A stretch of 64,000 nucleotides of DNA from Candidatus Poribacteria bacterium (GTDB lineage Bacteria > Poribacteria > WGA-4E > WGA-3G). Where the stretch lies: positions 1 to 64,000 of the forward strand of contig JAJEEK010000056.1 of NCBI GenBank assembly GCA_022821065.1, read 5' to 3'. The translations under genes and the position numbers were made by a program. Of this stretch, positions 60,981-64,000 are shown one piece after another. Under the pieces are notes generated by a model, which was not told the DNA's origin, searched no databases, and worked only from the letters and a program-made list of their open reading frames with translations. Every line of letters starts with the position of its first letter. Positions within the stretch are counted from its first letter, which is position 1.

Positions 60981-62219
60981 TTACAGTTCTGCGCGGGTCA
61001 TGAAGGTTGCGTAGATCGCGGCGGTTCTGACGAGATCAGGAACATTTACGCGCTCATTGATGGCATGCCCACCTTCACCACTGGGACCGTATCCGATGCC
61101 GGGTAAACCTGTATTAACGAAATAGTGCAAGTCCGTGAACCCTGTAGTGCCTTTAAATTTGGGTCGATTGAAACGGACGATACGCACGGCATCGGCGAAA
61201 GCCTGTGCTATTGGCGACTCGGTATCCGTTAAACACGGCTCAATCCGCAAGATAGCACGTGCCTCTGCTTGCAAATCAGGATAGTATTGGCACGCTCCAG
61301 AAATCGCCTCCCGCAATTCGAGCTCGGCAAATTCAAGTTCCTCGTTGGGTGTAATCCGACGGTCAATGGAGAATGTAAGGCTTGCTGGAACGGTGTTGAC
61401 TTTGTCGCCATCAGTACCGTGGAATGTCCCGCCGATGTTCAACGTCGGGTAACGATCGCTGCCGTCAAGAAGTCTAAATGCGCGTTCTGGCGATTTTAGA
61501 TTCCGTTTAACGCGTTGGAGTGCTGTTACGAGTTCGGCGGTTTTTTCAAAAGCGTTTATGCCTTTAGCCGGATTAGCGCCGTGTGCTGCTTTGCCTTTGA
61601 CCTCGATTTCTAACCAGAGGACCCCGTTATGTCCGTTGCCGATATTCAACTTCGCCCCACCTTCGCAGTTGACAACATAGTCTGCATCAACCAACCCCGC
61701 TTCAACGACGTACCCAGCACCGAGTTCCCCGCCGGTCTCTTCATCGCAGGTGAAGGAGCATTCGACGTTGAATTTCGGTTCGGTGTCGGTTTTTTGGACA
61801 GCCTCAACCGCAAACAGGAGTGCAGCGATGGCATCCTTCATATCATCGGCACCGCGTCCGTAAAGCCACTCACCGTCAATTTTACCGCTGAACGGATCCC
61901 CGAAACGCCACTCTCCTGCAACGGGTACAACATCGTAATGTGCGTTGAAATGAACCGTTTTTTTTGCGCCGACATCCCAACGCGCGATGAGGTTTAAGCG
62001 AGGATGGCTATCGGCATTCGGGATCACCTGCTCAGCGCGGCGTTTCGGGACTTTGGCAATTCGTGTCTGCATCCCTAACGCCTCACATTTCGCCCGAAGT
62101 AATTCCACAATTTCGGCATAATTTTCGCCGGGTGGATTGACGGTCGGAATCCTGACGAGTTCTTGTAGCAATGCACAGAGATCTGCCTGATTCTCCTTAA
62201 TATAGGTTTGAACGGACAT
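60981..62219 (-). CDS. M20-family deacylase/peptidase (ArgE/DapE/ACY1 type)
   Basis: 412 aa, AGGAG 8 nt before the ATG. Dinuclear zinc site: HFNAHYDVVP (His, Asp), GADDMKDAIAALL (bridging Asp), CDEETGGELGA (catalytic Glu pair) and GEGGHAINERV (last His). A dimerisation domain lies in the middle (KGKAAHGANPAKGINA). It cleaves an amide bond in an N-acyl amino acid or small peptide. The exact substrate, acetylornithine versus succinyl-diaminopimelate versus other, is undetermined. A cupin gene is 20 bp upstream. Confidence 0.93.
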   Translation of the reverse strand: MSVQTYIKENQADLCALLQELVRIPTVNPPGENYAEIVELLRAKCEALGMQTRIAKVPKRRAEQVIPNADSHPRLNLIARWDVGAKKTVHFNAHYDVVPVAGEWRFGDPFSGKIDGEWLYGRGADDMKDAIAALLFAVEAVQKTDTEPKFNVECSFTCDEETGGELGAGYVVEAGLVDADYVVNCEGGAKLNIGNGHNGVLWLEIEVKGKAAHGANPAKGINAFEKTAELVTALQRVKRNLKSPERAFRLLDGSDRYPTLNIGGTFHGTDGDKVNTVPASLTFSIDRRITPNEELEFAELELREAISGACQYYPDLQAEARAILRIEPCLTDTESPIAQAFADAVRIVRFNRPKFKGTTGFTDLHYFVNTGLPGIGYGPSGEGGHAINERVNVPDLVRTAAIYATFMTRAEL

Positions 62220-62239
62220 TTTATGTCTCCTGCCTCGCC

Positions 62240-62653
62240 TTATGTGACAACTGCCTGATCGCCTGCTGACAAGTGCCCAACTGTTTCACCTGTCTCCGTG
62301 AACGTACGGGTTACAGTAACAGAGGCATAAGTCCACAATATCTTCATAGGTGCGTCGCTTTCATTCCAAAACCGGTGGGGGATACCAGCGGGGACGAATG
62401 TGGTGTCGTAGGCTTTCATCGTAAAGACTTCGCCATCTACCTCACAAGCGGCTTCACCTTCGAGAATTGTGACGGATTCATCGCAATTATGGTAGTGGCG
62501 TGCGATCGCTGCGCCGGGTTCAAACTGTGTCACACCGTTGGTGAGTGAAGTAGAGTCGATCCATTTACCGGCTAACGGGACGGTTTTAACGCCGGTACCT
62601 CGATCAATAGGGTTCTGTTTTCCAAAATCGATAACGTGTGCTTTCGTGCTCAT
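62240..62653 (-). CDS. Small cupin-domain protein
   Basis: 137 aa from ATG 62653; the track start is 21 codons early. Single cupin barrel: ARHYHNCDESVTILEGEA (two His and Glu), then VPAGIPHRFWNES (third His). Metal-binding cupins include dioxygenases, isomerases and sensors; function unknown. Probably co-transcribed with the M20 deacylase, 20 bp apart. Confidence 0.88.
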   Translation of the reverse strand: MSTKAHVIDFGKQNPIDRGTGVKTVPLAGKWIDSTSLTNGVTQFEPGAAIARHYHNCDESVTILEGEAACEVDGEVFTMKAYDTTFVPAGIPHRFWNESDAPMKILWTYASVTVTRTFTETGETVGHLSAGDQAVVT

Positions 62654-62826
62654 TTTGATGCATCGCCTTTCGTTAGGATTTGACGCAGTATAGCACGAAA
62701 CGAGAAAAAAAATCAAGGCTTTTAATGTTGCCCTAACGGGAGCTGTTGAGAAGGTTTGGGAAGGCAGCCGCTGTGTTCAAATCCGCCCTTCGCCGTTGTT
62801 GCAGTGCTGCAATCTCTAACCAAGTC

Positions 62827-62945
62827 AGGACTTACGCAATTTTGGGTGTAAATCGCTCTGTTAGATGGAAGTTTTCTGTAAACACAGCGTTCTGATAGCA
62901 CAAACTAACAGTTTGTGGTACAAAAGAGGGGCATGCGTAAGTCCT
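62827..62945 (+). mobile_element. MITE-like element, copy 4
   Basis: 119 bp, ends AGGACTTACGCAATTTTGGG and GCATGCGTAAGTCCT, internal hairpin CACAAACT-AAC-AGTTTGTG as in copy 3. It lies just after the BioF-like gene and may contribute a transcript end. Confidence 0.85.
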
Positions 62946-62961
62946 ACAAGTTTTTAATTTT

Positions 62962-64000
62962 TTAAGGAACAGCAAGGCAATTGACTTCGGCAAATGCAGC
63001 AATCGCCTGTTGTATCTCTGCTTCAGTGTGTGTTGCCATGACGGTTAGCCTTAGACGGCTTGTGTCCGGCGGGACTGCTGGCGGACGGATGGCGGGTGCG
63101 AACACCCCTTCGGCGAGGAGGGCATCCGCTACGCTTGTTGCTCGTTGCGGATTTCCTAACACGACCGGAAGGATCTGTGTTTCACTCGGTAATAGCGTAT
63201 ACCCTAAATCAGTCAATGCCGTTTTAAGATGTTTCGCGTGCGAAAATAAACGTTGCCGTCGTTCAGGCGAAGAACGCATCACATTGAGTGCAGCATTCGC
63301 CGCTGCTAAGGTGGCAGGGGGCAAACCTGTGGTAAAAATGAAACCGCGTGCCTTGTTGATGAGCAATTCAATCAGGGTGTGGCTTCCGGCAATATATCCA
63401 CCGAGCGCGCCGATCGCCTTGCTGAGCGTGCCCATCTGAATGATACCTTCTTCTGCCAACCCAAAATGCGCAACAGTCCCGCTGCCGTCTTTCCCTAACA
63501 CACCAAATCCGTGTGCGTCATCCACGAGCAACATCGCATCGTATTCGGTAGCGAGGTCGTAGATATCGGGTAGCGGTGCGATATCGCCATCCATGCTGAA
63601 CACACCGTCTGTCACGATGAGTCGTCGTCGAAACGTTGTGGATTCTGATAGTAAATCCTTGAGGTGTTCCACATCGCAGTGCCGATAAACTTTCTTAGTG
63701 GCACGACTGAGGCGGCATCCGTCTATGATGCTGGCGTGGTTGAGCGCATCGCTTAGGATAAGATCGCCTTCACCGGCGAGGATAGGAATAACACTTGTAT
63801 TGGCAGTATACCCGGAACTAAAAACGAGCGCGGCTTCGGTGTTTTTCGCTTTAGCGAGATTTGTTTCCAAAGTCGTGTAGAGTTCACTGTTTCCTGAGAT
63901 GAGCCGCGAACCGCTTGCACCTGTGCCGAAAGTCTGTGTTGCCTCAATAGCAGCGGCAATAACTTCTGGATGCGTGCTTAATCCCAAATAGTTGTTTGAA
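62962..64000 (-). CDS. Alpha-oxoamine synthase, BioF/Kbl type (partial)
   Basis: C-terminal about 345 residues of a PLP enzyme; the N-terminus lies beyond the window, and the frame is open to base 64000 (SNNYLGLSTHPEV). The track start is not real. GTGASGSRLISGN, DALNHASIIDGCRLS, VDDAHGFGVLGKDG and the PLP-lysine motif GTLSKAIGALGGY are all present. It condenses an amino acid with an acyl-CoA: 8-amino-7-oxononanoate synthase (biotin) or glycine C-acetyltransferase. These cannot be separated here, and no other biotin gene is in view. Confidence 0.92.
   Translation of the reverse strand, partial: SNNYLGLSTHPEVIAAAIEATQTFGTGASGSRLISGNSELYTTLETNLAKAKNTEAALVFSSGYTANTSVIPILAGEGDLILSDALNHASIIDGCRLSRATKKVYRHCDVEHLKDLLSESTTFRRRLIVTDGVFSMDGDIAPLPDIYDLATEYDAMLLVDDAHGFGVLGKDGSGTVAHFGLAEEGIIQMGTLSKAIGALGGYIAGSHTLIELLINKARGFIFTTGLPPATLAAANAALNVMRSSPERRQRLFSHAKHLKTALTDLGYTLLPSETQILPVVLGNPQRATSVADALLAEGVFAPAIRPPAVPPDTSRLRLTVMATHTEAEIQQAIAAFAEVNCLAVP

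Overview
Likely source: an uncultivated bacterium close to Candidatus Poribacteria or a related lineage. The evidence is gene content: several phytanoyl-CoA dioxygenase (PhyH) and Gfo/Idh/MocA paralogs, a sulfatase-like protein, large leucine-rich-repeat/dockerin surface proteins ending in a FlgD-like sorting domain, CRTAC1- and LamG-type exported proteins, and a high load of short dispersed repeats. No rRNA or tRNA was recognised by eye, so the taxonomy is inferred.

Layout. 1-1129 is repeat-rich and non-coding. 1130-9103 (all minus) holds MoxR, two Gfo/Idh/MocA oxidoreductases, an orphan antitoxin-like protein, a sulfatase-fold hydrolase and three PhyH proteins; this looks like degradation of modified sugars or other organic substrates. 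9335-19800 (plus) holds a GlnD-like protein, an epimerase, TrmB, UvrC, a Uma2 nuclease, a double-length YibE/F protein and a small exported protein of 22-residue repeats. 19801-28036 holds two large tandem paralogous surface proteins (LRR, dockerin, sorting domain; the second also has two haem-c motifs and a cohesin-like domain), surrounded by repeats. 28037-32347 is a dehydrogenase/hydantoinase cluster whose first gene starts inside a hicA remnant.

32403-33981 is an AT-richer type II restriction-modification pair. 34265-38002 holds a mannonate-dehydratase-like enolase and two exported proteins. 38080-40438 holds a TPR protein and MurB; 40684 is an acetamidase. 41629-42582 is a DUF4325/PIN pair in which PIN is broken by a repeat. 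42766-50991 (minus) is an oligopeptide ABC transporter operon ordered D-F-(MNT-HepT fusion)-A-B-C-SDR. 51186-52482 is an ECF sigma/anti-sigma pair. 52611-64000 is mostly housekeeping: methyltransferase, HEAT protein, lone MNT protein, PepP-type peptidase, M14-like amidohydrolase, RpiA, outer-membrane-type proteins, RNHCP protein, AAA ATPase with a truncated partner, M20 deacylase, cupin, and a BioF-type enzyme cut by the window end.

The strongest overall signal is the repeat ecology. There are four copies of a ~120-bp MITE-like element with AGGACTTACGCA termini and a conserved internal hairpin, a GTTGGGTT inverted-repeat family, a GGTTCGGTT hairpin family, a GGCGAGGTT hairpin family used as terminators, and cyanobacterial-STRR-like short-word repeats that have entered or abut coding sequence (PIN toxin, ABC binding-protein signal peptide, HyuA start). 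Toxin-antitoxin remnants are frequent (hicA fragment, PIN, MNT, MNT-HepT, antitoxin-like protein).
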